Program-made: the position numbers and the translations under genes
Shown: in pieces, positions 8,203 through 14,393 of the stretch
Layout: every line of letters starts with the position of its first letter
How positions within the stretch are numbered: position 1 is the first letter of the stretch
Origin: an uncultured Eubacteriales bacterium
Lineage (GTDB): Bacteria; Bacillota; Clostridia; Lachnospirales; Bianqueaceae
NCBI GenBank assembly: GCA_902493345.1
Contig: CABUPM010000057.1
Span: 1-15,148 of the forward strand
Direction of reading: 5' to 3'
DNA length: 15,148 nt
The notes under the pieces: generated by a model
What the model was told of the DNA's origin: nothing
The model's database searches: none
The model's input: the letters and a program-made list of their open reading frames with translations, nothing else

Positions 8203-8209
8203 GTCTATG

Positions 8210-8237
8210 ACCGCCATGCGGATTCCGTGTGGCGGTT
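8210..8237 (+). terminator. Strong hairpin between the 98-residue gene and the HAD gene, possible partial terminator
   Basis: ACCGCCATGCGG pairs with CCGTGTGGCGGT around an ATT loop: 12 pairs, with two central G-T wobbles. The following tail (TCGTTCAT) is poor in T, so termination would be weak. Equally it could be an RNA processing or stabilising element that sets the ratio of the two products. The HAD ribosome site begins 10 bases downstream. Confidence 0.5.
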
Positions 8238-8246
8238 CGTTCATGT

Positions 8247-8253
8247 AAAGGAG
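8247..8253 (+). promoter_or_regulatory. Ribosome binding site fixing the HAD phosphatase start
   Basis: AAAGGAG lies 5 bases before the ATG at 8259. It excludes the upstream in-frame GTG at 8229, which would fall inside the 8210-8237 hairpin. Confidence 0.8.
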
Positions 8254-8258
8254 TCAGA

Positions 8259-8912
8259 ATGAAAAAAGCAGCAGTTTTTGACCTGGACGGGACATTGCTC
8301 TACAGTCTGGAAGACTTGTGGCGCAGCACCAATCAGGCCCTGGCACACAGCGGCTACCCGCCGAGGACACTGGACGAAGTACGCGAATTTGTGGGAAACG
8401 GTGTAGGGCGTCTGATTCATCTTGCGGTTCCGCAGGGAACCAAAGAAAAAGAAGAAGCGCAGTGCCTGACGTTTTTTCGGGAATACTATAAGGAACATAT
8501 GCGTGAGCATACAAGACCGTATGACGGTGTGCCGGAGATGCTTGCCAATTTACAGAGTATGGGGATTCGGACGGCGATTTTATCCAATAAGTTTCATACG
8601 GCGGTCTGTGAGCTGAGCCAAGAATATTTTGACGGGAAAATCGATATGGCGCAAGGGGAACAGAGCGGTATTCCCCGCAAACCCGATCCGGCCGGACTTC
8701 TCCGATTGATGGAAAAGCTGTCGGTGACAGCGCAGGAGACGGTGTATTTGGGGGATTCTCCGGAAGACGTTTTTACAGCGAAGAGAGCAGGCGTCGATTT
8801 TATCGGAGTGGCATGGGGATACAGGAGTCTTGCGCAGCTGCAAGAAGCGGGAGCGGTAAGATGGATCCGGCATCCGGAAGAGCTGGCGAAGCTTCTTGGA
8901 AAAAATCAATAA
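8259..8912 (+). CDS. HAD-family phosphatase, phosphoglycolate phosphatase type
   Basis: Cytoplasmic haloacid-dehalogenase-superfamily hydrolase of 217 residues that probably removes phosphate from a small metabolite. All four HAD motifs are present: DLDGTL with nucleophile Asp8 and acid Asp10; Ser109 in ILSNK; Lys141 in PRKPDP; and LGDSPEDV with metal-binding Asp166. An alpha-helical cap follows motif I, at about residues 15-80, as in subfamily IA, which includes Gph and pyrophosphatase PpaX. The overall pattern is closest to phosphoglycolate phosphatase. HAD substrates cannot be assigned reliably from sequence, so no gene symbol is given. The ATG at 8259 is preferred over the GTG at 8229 because AAAGGAG is correctly spaced and MKKAAVFDLDG is the usual beginning. 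It ends 142 bases before rpsO, which has its own promoter. Confidence 0.88.
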   Translation: MKKAAVFDLDGTLLYSLEDLWRSTNQALAHSGYPPRTLDEVREFVGNGVGRLIHLAVPQGTKEKEEAQCLTFFREYYKEHMREHTRPYDGVPEMLANLQSMGIRTAILSNKFHTAVCELSQEYFDGKIDMAQGEQSGIPRKPDPAGLLRLMEKLSVTAQETVYLGDSPEDVFTAKRAGVDFIGVAWGYRSLAQLQEAGAVRWIRHPEELAKLLGKNQ

Positions 8913-8928
8913 AGTTCTGATTTTTGGC

Positions 8929-8957
8929 TTTACATTTGGTACGGAGCATGGTATAAT
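8929..8957 (+). promoter_or_regulatory. Sigma-A promoter of rpsO
   Basis: TTTACA (8929-8934), 17 bases, then a perfect TATAAT (8952-8957) preceded by TGG, an extended -10. The A/T-rich stretch around 8899-8926 could act as an UP-like element. Transcription would start near 8964, leaving a leader of about 90 bases before the rpsO ATG. Confidence 0.88.
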
Positions 8958-8977
8958 CATAAACTGTGGATAGAACC

Positions 8978-9017
8978 CTTGCTTGGCGGTTGGAGTCTCC
9001 GACCAGCGCTCAGCAAG
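8978..9017 (+). promoter_or_regulatory. Structured rpsO leader, candidate S15 autoregulatory element
   Basis: Two nested stems can form: CTTGCT (8978-8983) with AGCAAG (9012-9017), and inside it GGTTGGA (8988-8994) with TCCGACC (8998-9004), including a T-G wobble and a GTC loop. The ribosome site GGAGG is at 9041-9045, just downstream. In several bacteria S15 binds its own leader and blocks translation, using leader structures that differ between lineages. That this leader does so is inference from position and foldability. Confidence 0.55.
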
Positions 9018-9054
9018 CGGCGATCCGAATATTATTTTATGGAGGATTATCATT

Positions 9055-9318
9055 ATGACGAAGGAAAGAAAGCTTGAGATCATCAAGGAGTTTGGCGCAA
9101 ACGAGAAGGATACCGGTTCCACCGCAGTGCAGATCGCTCTGCTTAGCGAGCGGATCAGCTATCTGACAGAGCATCTGAAGAATCATCCTAAGGATCATCA
9201 TTCCCGCCGCGGCATGCTGATGCTGGTTGGTCAGAGAAGAGGCCTGCTGAGCTACCTGAAGAGCAAGGATATCGAGCAGTATCGTACACTGATCGCTCGT
9301 CTCGGAATCAGAAGATAA
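9055..9318 (+). CDS. rpsO: Small ribosomal subunit protein S15
   Basis: S15 is a primary 16S rRNA binder that nucleates assembly of the platform of the 30S subunit. The 87 residues match the family (88-89). The signature LLSERISYLTEHLKNHPKDH and the following HSRRGMLMLVGQRRGLLSYL are intact, as is the C-terminal LIARLGIR. The start is fixed by GGAGG at 9041-9045 and the universal MTKERK-like N-terminus; the open frame upstream of it belongs to the leader. The gene has its own strong promoter and is followed by pnp after a spacer rich in hairpins, the classic bacterial rpsO-pnp arrangement. Confidence 0.98.
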   Translation: MTKERKLEIIKEFGANEKDTGSTAVQIALLSERISYLTEHLKNHPKDHHSRRGMLMLVGQRRGLLSYLKSKDIEQYRTLIARLGIRR

Positions 9319-9360
9319 TAGAGCGTCGTCGGAGCGTTTTTGAACCGTTGCGGTGCTTTT

Positions 9361-9373
9361 CCGGCTGTGCCGG
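9361..9373 (+). other. Short GC hairpin in the rpsO-pnp spacer
   Basis: CCGGC-TGT-GCCGG, a perfect 5-base-pair stem with a three-base loop. A smaller ACCG-TTG-CGGT hairpin sits just upstream at 9344-9354. Neither has a proper T-tract of its own. Confidence 0.4.
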
Positions 9374-9377
9374 ACTC

Positions 9378-9408
9378 ATAGGGCGGATGGTTCATCCGTC
9401 CTATTTTT
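9378..9408 (+). terminator. Rho-independent terminator after rpsO
   Basis: A 12-pair stem runs from 9378 to 9404 (left arm ATAGGGCGGATG, right arm CATCCGTCCTAT, one G-T wobble) around a GTT loop, ending in five T at 9404-9408. It would end most rpsO transcripts. Since no clear promoter was found before pnp, partial readthrough or RNA processing here would set PNPase expression. Confidence 0.8.
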
Positions 9409-9409
9409 G

Positions 9410-9431
9410 CAGAAAAGCGGGTGCTTTTCTG
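9410..9431 (+). other. A/T-type hairpin before the pnp ribosome site
   Basis: CAGAAAAGC and GCTTTTCTG pair perfectly (9 base pairs) around a GGGT loop. It directly follows the terminator and lies about 25 bases before the pnp ribosome site. Position recalls the stem upstream of E. coli pnp that RNase III cuts and PNPase then uses for autocontrol; equivalence here is only inference. Confidence 0.5.
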
Positions 9432-9464
9432 TATCATTACTGGAAGTGAGGTAGAGAAAGGAAA

Positions 9465-11651
9465 ATGGTAAAAGAGTTTACAATGGAGCTGGCCGGACGG
9501 ACTCTGCGTGCGGTCATCGGTAAGGTTGCGGAGCAGGCCAATGGAGCGGTCCTGCTGTATTATGGAGATACGGTTGTTCTGTCTACGGCGACCGCGTCCG
9601 AGAAGCCCAGAGAGGGAATCGATTTCTTCCCTTTGAGCGTGGATTATGAAGAGAGACTGTACGCGGTTGGCAAGATTCCGGGCAGCTTTGTAAAGCGTGA
9701 AGGCAGACCGACAGAGAACGCGATTCTGACGGCTCGATGCATCGACCGTCCCATGCGTCCGCTGTTCCCCAAGGATTATCGAAATGACGTATCCCTGGTG
9801 AATACTGTACTGTGTGTAGATCAGGATTGTTCTCCGGAGATTCTGGCGATGGTAGGTTCTTCTATCGCGGTCTCCATTTCCGATATTCCGTTTGCGGGTC
9901 CTGTAGGCGCTGTATCTGTAGGACTGGTAGACGGAGAGCTGGTGATTAACCCGACTTCCGCGCAGCGTGAAGTCAGCGAGCTGAATCTGACAGTTGCTTC
10001 TACAAGAGAGAAGGTTGTCATGATCGAGGCTGGTGCCAAGGAAGTGCCGGAAGCCAAGGTGCTGGAGGCAATTTTCTATGGCGATGAAGTCAACAAGAAG
10101 ATTGTCGAGTTTATCGATAAGATCGTAGCAGAGTGCGGTAAGCCCAAGCATGCCTATGAGGAGCAGGTTGTTCCGGAGAAGGTTATGACGGCTCTGAAGC
10201 AGGTCATCAGCCAGGATAGAATGGAAGAGGCTGTATTTACAGATGTTAAGCAGGTGCGCGAAGAGAATATCGCTAAGCTGACCGCGGAGTTTGAGGCTTA
10301 TATCGAGACGCTGCCGGAAGAGGAGCAGGAAGTATTCAAGGCCAATGTAGCCGACGCGGTATATCAGTATGAGAAGAAGACCGTCCGTAAGATGATCAAG
10401 GAAGATCATAAGCGTCCGGATGGACGTGGCATGGAGGAGATCCGTCCGCTGTCCGCGGAGATTGATGTTCTGCCGAGAACTCATGGAAGCGGCCTGTTCC
10501 GTCGTGGCCAGACACAGGTCCTGACGGTAGCGACGCTGGGCGCGATCAGCGAGCAGCAGAAGCTGGACGGCCTGGATGAGCTGGAAGAGACCAAGCGGTA
10601 TATTCATCATTATAACTTCCCGTCCTACTCTGTAGGAGAGACCAAGCCCAGCCGCGGACCCGGCCGTCGTGAGATCGGACATGGCGCGTTGGCGGAGCGT
10701 GCTCTTTTGCCGGTTATCCCGGATGAAGAGACCTTCCCGTACGCAATCCGTCTGGTATCTGAGGTACTGAGCTCCAACGGTTCTACTTCTCAGGGTTCCA
10801 TCTGTGCCAGTACATTGGCGCTGATGGCGGCAGGCGTTCCGATCAGCGCGCCGGTCGCGGGTATTTCCTGCGGACTGGTAACGGGCGATATCGACGATGA
10901 TTTTGTACTGTTGACAGATATTCAGGGACTGGAAGACTTCTTCGGAGATATGGACTTCAAGGTTGCCGGTACGTTCAAGGGAATTACGGCGATTCAGATG
11001 GATATCAAGGTCAAGGGTCTGACCAAGGCGATTATCGAGGGCGCCATTGCCAGAACCAGAACGGCCAGAGAGTATATCCTGAATGAGATCCTCCTGCCTT
11101 GCATTTCGCAGCCGAGAGAGTCTGTAAGCGAGTATGCTCCTAAGATCTATCAGACCAAGATCAATCCGGAGAAGATCGGTGAGGTTGTCGGACCCAAGGG
11201 TAAGATGATCAATAAGATTATCGAGGAGACCGGCACCAAGATCGATATTGAGGATGACGGACATGTATATGTGTTCGGTGCCGATGAAGAGATGTCCAAG
11301 AAGGCAATTCAGATCATCGAGACCATTGCCAAGGACATCGAGATGGATGAAGTATACAATGCCAAGGTTGTACGTTTGGCTACCTTCGGAGCGTTTGTAG
11401 AACTGCTGCCCGGTAAGGACGCGCTGCTGCATATCTCCGAGATCAGCTATGAGCGGATCGAAAAGGTGGAGGATGTGCTCAAGATCGGTGACGAGATCAT
11501 GGTTAAGGTCATCGGAATCGACGATCAGGGTAAGGTTAAGGTATCCCGCAAGGCACTGCTGCCGCCTCGTGAGGGCGGAGACCAGAATCAGGGCCGCCGG
11601 GAGAGAAGCGACCGCAATCGTTCGGATAGAGGCCGCCGTCGGAATGATTAA
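9465..11651 (+). CDS. pnp: Polyribonucleotide nucleotidyltransferase (PNPase)
   Basis: Phosphate-dependent 3'-to-5' exoribonuclease of mRNA decay that can also add tails; works as a trimer in the cytoplasm. The 728 residues contain, in order, the first RNase PH-like core (about 1-220), the all-helical linker domain, the second RNase PH core (about 315-545), a KH domain (about 562-620, with VVGPKGKMINKI) and an S1 domain (about 628-698). Asp491, Asp497 and Lys499 in EDFFGDMDFKVAG match the E. coli catalytic Asp486, Asp492 and Lys494. The tail after S1 is about 30 residues of Arg, Asp, Asn and Gly, probably disordered and RNA-binding. The start is supported by the usual MVKEFTMELAGRTL beginning, though the nearest ribosome site AAAGG (9457-9461) is unusually close. 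The last 8 bases overlap the dUTPase gene. Confidence 0.97.
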   Translation: MVKEFTMELAGRTLRAVIGKVAEQANGAVLLYYGDTVVLSTATASEKPREGIDFFPLSVDYEERLYAVGKIPGSFVKREGRPTENAILTARCIDRPMRPLFPKDYRNDVSLVNTVLCVDQDCSPEILAMVGSSIAVSISDIPFAGPVGAVSVGLVDGELVINPTSAQREVSELNLTVASTREKVVMIEAGAKEVPEAKVLEAIFYGDEVNKKIVEFIDKIVAECGKPKHAYEEQVVPEKVMTALKQVISQDRMEEAVFTDVKQVREENIAKLTAEFEAYIETLPEEEQEVFKANVADAVYQYEKKTVRKMIKEDHKRPDGRGMEEIRPLSAEIDVLPRTHGSGLFRRGQTQVLTVATLGAISEQQKLDGLDELEETKRYIHHYNFPSYSVGETKPSRGPGRREIGHGALAERALLPVIPDEETFPYAIRLVSEVLSSNGSTSQGSICASTLALMAAGVPISAPVAGISCGLVTGDIDDDFVLLTDIQGLEDFFGDMDFKVAGTFKGITAIQMDIKVKGLTKAIIEGAIARTRTAREYILNEILLPCISQPRESVSEYAPKIYQTKINPEKIGEVVGPKGKMINKIIEETGTKIDIEDDGHVYVFGADEEMSKKAIQIIETIAKDIEMDEVYNAKVVRLATFGAFVELLPGKDALLHISEISYERIEKVEDVLKIGDEIMVKVIGIDDQGKVKVSRKALLPPREGGDQNQGRRERSDRNRSDRGRRRND

Positions 11652-12165
11652 GTTTTATAAGGTCAGTCAGGACCAGTATTTCAAGGACCGCCTGGAAGCT
11701 TTGCTCCAGGCGGGCTTTGATACTGAGGGTGCGAAACGCACGGCACAGGAAGAGTATGAGAGTATTGAACTGCCGCGCCGCGGTACAATGTACTCTGCCG
11801 GATACGATCTCAGGACGCCCGCGGAGTATGTTCTGCAGCCGGGACAGAGTCTTGTGATCCCTACCGGACTGCGTATTCAGATGGAAGAGGATATGTGGAT
11901 GGGAATCTATATCCGTTCCAGCTTAGGTTTTAAATATAATGTGCGGCTTAAGAATTCGGTAGCGGTGATCGACGCGGATTACTTCGGCGCTGACAACGAA
12001 GGACATCTGAAGGTCGGCATCTATAACGGCGGAGACAGAGAACTGGTGCTTCACGCCGGGGACGCTTTCGCACAGGGTATATTACAGAAATACTATGTGA
12101 CAGAGGACGATATGCCGGTGCAGAAACGCCGCAGCGGCGGATTTGGATCTACCAACCAAAAATAA
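11644..12165 (+). CDS. dut: dUTP diphosphatase (trimeric dUTPase family)
   Basis: Hydrolyses dUTP to dUMP and pyrophosphate, keeping uracil out of DNA and feeding dTMP synthesis. All five motifs of trimeric dUTPases can be placed in the 173 residues: I, AGYDLR at 52-57; II, RSSLG at 91-95; III, AVIDADYFG at 107-115 with catalytic Asp110 and uracil-stacking Tyr113; IV, GDAFAQGIL at 139-147; V, RSGGFGST at 163-170. Motif II (usually RSG) and the loop after motif III (ADNEGH, a few residues longer than usual) deviate from the textbook form. There are about 50 residues before motif I, longer than usual. The ATG at 11644 overlaps the pnp stop by 8 bases, with AGAGG at 11628-11632 as a modest ribosome site, so translation is probably coupled to pnp. 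The related dCTP deaminase is less likely because motifs III and V fit dUTPase. Confidence 0.87.
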   Translation: MIKFYKVSQDQYFKDRLEALLQAGFDTEGAKRTAQEEYESIELPRRGTMYSAGYDLRTPAEYVLQPGQSLVIPTGLRIQMEEDMWMGIYIRSSLGFKYNVRLKNSVAVIDADYFGADNEGHLKVGIYNGGDRELVLHAGDAFAQGILQKYYVTEDDMPVQKRRSGGFGSTNQK

Positions 12166-12170
12166 CAAAA

Positions 12171-12176
12171 GGGAGG
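12171..12176 (+). promoter_or_regulatory. Ribosome binding site fixing the phosphoesterase start
   Basis: GGGAGG lies 8 bases before the ATG at 12185 and just after the dUTPase stop. It supports the N-terminally extended protein rather than a later start near the IKVGILSDTHG core. Confidence 0.75.
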
Positions 12177-12184
12177 ACCGAAGA

Positions 12185-12685
12185 ATGATTCGAGCGCTGG
12201 GAGACATTCGGGCGAATCTGGATTTGGCGGACAGTATCAAGGTCGGTATTCTATCTGACACGCATGGACTTCTTCGGCCGGAAGTAGAGAGGATCCTGGA
12301 AAAATGCGATAAAATCGTACATGCCGGGGACTTCGATAATAAAGAGACCGCGAGAAGGCTGGAGCAGATCGCCCCAACCTATATGGTGCGTGGAAATAAT
12401 GATCTGTGGCTGCCCTACGGAGAGCTCAGAACCGCACGGTTTGAGATTGGCGGAGTGCGTTTCTATATGGTGCATAACCGGGAAGAGGCGGGAGAGGTTC
12501 CGGAGGAAACGGATGTCGTGGTCTTTGGACATACGCATCAATATTATGAAAAAAAGGAAAATGGACGGTTGTGGCTCAATCCAGGAAGCTGCGGCCGTGC
12601 CCGCTTTTCATTGCCGCTTACGATGGCGGTCATGACGATTCATGAAGGACGCTGGCGGGTTCATAGAGTCCGCATCGATGCCTGA
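12185..12685 (+). CDS. Metallophosphoesterase, YfcE/MJ0936 type
   Basis: Small calcineurin-like phosphodiesterase of 166 residues acting in the cytoplasm; the natural substrate is unknown, as for most of this family. The two-metal site is complete: Asp25 and His27 in ILSDTHG, Asp and Asn in HAGDFDN, RGNND, the histidine in YMVHN, and GHTHQ near residue 119. The LNPGSCGRARF near the C-terminus is the typical YfcE/MJ0936 ending. The protein carries about 18 residues before the core strand, more than the usual few; the ribosome site at 12171-12176 supports this start. It lies 19 bases after dut, so it is probably the last gene of the pnp operon. Its 3' end overlaps the convergent tepA gene by 25 bases and no terminator is seen there. 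Confidence 0.88.
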   Translation: MIRALGDIRANLDLADSIKVGILSDTHGLLRPEVERILEKCDKIVHAGDFDNKETARRLEQIAPTYMVRGNNDLWLPYGELRTARFEIGGVRFYMVHNREEAGEVPEETDVVVFGHTHQYYEKKENGRLWLNPGSCGRARFSLPLTMAVMTIHEGRWRVHRVRIDA

Positions 12686-13347
12686 TCGATTAATTCATGG
12701 AGCTTGCGTAGAGCCAGGTCAATACCGCCGACTTCATGGATCAGTCCTTCACGGACTGCGTCCTTTCCGACAAGAATGGTGCCGAGATCTTTGGTCAGGA
12801 CACTTTTGTTCAGCATCATCTCTTCCAGACGGCTTTCGGTTACATGCGAATGCGCGGCGATGAAGCCTGTAATTCGGTCCTGAATGATTTTGAAATAGTC
12901 AAAAGTCTGCGGCGCGCCGATGATGAGGCCACTCATGCGTACAGGGTGTATAATCATGGTTCCGGTCGGCGCGATAAAAGAGTAATCGGCTGCGACGGCA
13001 AGAGGAATACCGATGGAATGGCTGTCTCCGATGACCAGTGAGACGACAGGCTTGCTGAGGGAAGCGATCATTTCCGCAAGGGCAAGCCCGGCGGAACAGT
13101 CGCCACCGCTGGTCTGGAGCAGGACCAGTACGCCGTCCACATCGGCAGTGTCTTCGATCCAGGCGAGTCGGGGCAGGAGATGTTCATATTTTGTGGTTTT
13201 GCTGCTGCCGGGCAGGTTTTCGTGTCCTTCAATTTCACCGATAATGGTGAGCAGGTGAATATGGTGTTTTTCCGGACTGCTGGTCAATTCCAGCTGTCCG
13301 GTTTCTTGTATTTGTTCATCTTGCGATAGATCTTTTTGAGAATCCAT
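12661..13347 (-). CDS. tepA: ClpP-like serine protease homologue, TepA type
   Basis: Member of the ClpP/crotonase superfamily close to Bacillus TepA, a cytoplasmic protein reported to aid protein translocation and possibly to degrade signal peptides. The 228 residues hold a plausible catalytic triad: Ser111 in DSHSIGIPLAVAAD, His134 in MIIHPVRMSG and Asp187 in LTKDLG, the position of the ClpP RD motif. LLQTSGGDCSAGLALAEMI is the ClpP-type oxyanion and helix region. The N-terminal 28 or so residues are polar and probably disordered. The start is fixed by a full TAAGGAGG on the minus strand (13353-13360), 5 bases upstream. It is the only gene on the minus strand here, diverging from uppP and converging on the phosphoesterase. 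In B. subtilis tepA also lies between pnpA and spoIIIE (established knowledge), which supports the call over canonical ClpP. Confidence 0.88.
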   Translation of the reverse strand: MDSQKDLSQDEQIQETGQLELTSSPEKHHIHLLTIIGEIEGHENLPGSSKTTKYEHLLPRLAWIEDTADVDGVLVLLQTSGGDCSAGLALAEMIASLSKPVVSLVIGDSHSIGIPLAVAADYSFIAPTGTMIIHPVRMSGLIIGAPQTFDYFKIIQDRITGFIAAHSHVTESRLEEMMLNKSVLTKDLGTILVGKDAVREGLIHEVGGIDLALRKLHELIDQASMRTL

Positions 13348-13352
13348 AGCGG

Positions 13353-13360
13353 CCTCCTTA
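13353..13360 (-). promoter_or_regulatory. Full-length ribosome binding site of tepA
   Basis: On the minus strand the sequence is TAAGGAGG, 5 bases before the ATG (13347-13345). It is one of the longest anti-16S matches in the window and suggests efficient translation. Confidence 0.8.
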
Positions 13361-13438
13361 TAGAATTTTTGATTAGTATCCCAATCAGAAGAGGAATTTA
13401 TCCGAAAAAAAGCAAAGGAAAAGATTTGAGCGTTCGCC

Positions 13439-13467
13439 TTTACAGATTCTATAATCCATTGTATAAT
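13439..13467 (+). promoter_or_regulatory. Sigma-A promoter of uppP and ftsK
   Basis: TTTACA (13439-13444), 17 bases, TATAAT (13462-13467): the same hexamers and spacing as the rpsO promoter. An A-rich tract at 13405-13424 upstream could act as an UP-like element. A second perfect TATAAT at 13450-13455 with TTGAGC at 13426-13431 (18-base spacing) may form an overlapping alternative promoter. The 170-base gap to tepA must also hold the tepA promoter on the minus strand, but no convincing one was found. Confidence 0.82.
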
Positions 13468-13502
13468 AAGATGATAATATAGGCTTATAGGCCAGGGTGA
13501 GC

Positions 13503-13509
13503 AAAGGAG
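13503..13509 (+). promoter_or_regulatory. Ribosome binding site fixing the uppP start
   Basis: AAAGGAG lies 8 bases before the ATG at 13518 and lies downstream of the in-frame GTG at 13497, which is therefore not the start. Confidence 0.8.
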
Positions 13510-13517
13510 AGAGAATT

Positions 13518-14366
13518 ATGCTGAGTTATTGGCAGGTAATATGGATGGCGGTGGTTCAGGGATTGACTGAATTTTTGCCGGTGAGCAGTTCCGGGCATCT
13601 GGTCCTTGCGAGTCAGATTCTGGGGATTCAGACGGATGGCGGGCCGCTGTTGGAGGTTATTTTACACATCGGCACATTGATTGCGGTATTCATCGTGTAT
13701 TATAAGGATGTCTGGAGCCTGATCAAGGAAGGAGTCCTTCTGATCATTGACGGCGTACGATATCTGGTGAATAAGGCAAAGTACCCGTTTCGCATGTATT
13801 CGGAACGGAAGATGGTGGTCATGGTATTGATCGCAAGTGTTCCTACGGCTGTTTTGGGACTCTTTGTAGAGGCTTTTTTACAGGATCTGTTTATGAGTTC
13901 GGCAATCGCTGTGGGAGTGATGCTTTTGGTGACTTCCGCGCTGCTTTTGCTGTCTACCAAGATCAAGCAGGGAAGCAAGCGGGTAGAGAAGGCGACATAT
14001 CGTGACGCCCTCGCTGTCGGCATTGTCCAGGGGATCGCGACGATGCCCGGAATCTCCCGCTCCGGTTCTACGATTGTAGCGGGACTGGCCGGCGGTTTCG
14101 ATAGAGAGTTCGCGATTCGTTTTTCGTTCCTGATTTCGATTCCGGCCATTGCGGGCGCAAGTCTCCTGACCTTTATTAAGGCGGACCTTGCGGAGCTGGC
14201 CGCCAATGCCGGACCGTATCTTGTGGGATTGGTTCTGTCCGCGGCAGTAGGGTACTTGTGTATCCGTACGCTTCTTCGGATGCTCAAGAATCATACATTC
14301 CATTATTTTGGATATTACTGCGGAGCCGTTGGCGTGATTGCGATTATTTGCGGACTGGTAATGTAA
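13518..14366 (+). CDS. uppP: Undecaprenyl-diphosphatase
   Basis: Integral membrane phosphatase (BacA family) that converts undecaprenyl diphosphate to the monophosphate, recycling the lipid carrier for peptidoglycan and other wall polymers; high levels give bacitracin resistance. The 282 residues are mostly hydrophobic helices. The two catalytic motifs are intact: QGLTEFLPVSSSGH with Gln14, Glu18 and His27, and MPGISRSGST (176-185) with Arg181. A hydrophilic stretch at about 83-98 (VNKAKYPFRMYSERK) forms the usual loop between helices. The ATG at 13518 is chosen because of its ribosome site and the normal N-terminal helix. The gene has its own promoter and is followed 27 bases later by ftsK with no terminator between, so the two are probably co-transcribed. 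Confidence 0.96.
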   Translation: MLSYWQVIWMAVVQGLTEFLPVSSSGHLVLASQILGIQTDGGPLLEVILHIGTLIAVFIVYYKDVWSLIKEGVLLIIDGVRYLVNKAKYPFRMYSERKMVVMVLIASVPTAVLGLFVEAFLQDLFMSSAIAVGVMLLVTSALLLLSTKIKQGSKRVEKATYRDALAVGIVQGIATMPGISRSGSTIVAGLAGGFDREFAIRFSFLISIPAIAGASLLTFIKADLAELAANAGPYLVGLVLSAAVGYLCIRTLLRMLKNHTFHYFGYYCGAVGVIAIICGLVM

Positions 14367-14381
14367 GTCCGCCGAAAAGCC

Positions 14382-14387
14382 GGGAGG
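14382..14387 (+). promoter_or_regulatory. Ribosome binding site fixing the ftsK start
   Basis: GGGAGG is directly followed by an in-frame ATG at 14388 (no spacing) and by a second ATG at 14394 with the normal 6-base spacing, so the second is taken as the start. Confidence 0.7.
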
Positions 14388-14393
14388 ATGGAT

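Noticed and set aside
8983..9054. Upstream extension of the S15 frame to a GTG
   Set aside because: It would place the start inside the structured leader and add 24 residues unknown in S15; GGAGG and the ATG at 9055 give the normal protein.
9252..11432. Very long open frame on the minus strand (about 726 codons) covering most of pnp
   Set aside because: Its codons are exactly in register with pnp codons, so it is closed only where pnp uses TTA, CTA or TCA. A biased, highly expressed gene avoids these. Its translation is a low-complexity mix rich in Leu, Arg, Asn and Ser with no domain, and no ribosome site or promoter was seen. It is a codon-bias shadow.
11449..11643. N-terminal extension of the dUTPase frame into pnp
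   Set aside because: The upstream frame only reflects the absence of stops opposite the pnp S1 domain. The ATG at 11644 with AGAGG upstream is the sensible start.
12736..13258. Plus-strand open frames inside the tepA region
   Set aside because: They lie opposite a well-supported minus-strand ClpP-like gene with a catalytic triad and strong ribosome site, and have no recognisable protein features.
13361..13400. Promoter or operator for tepA on the minus strand
   Set aside because: GATACT-like -10 candidates have no acceptable -35 at 16-18 bases, and the only inverted repeat (TGATT/AATCA) is 5 bases, within chance expectation.
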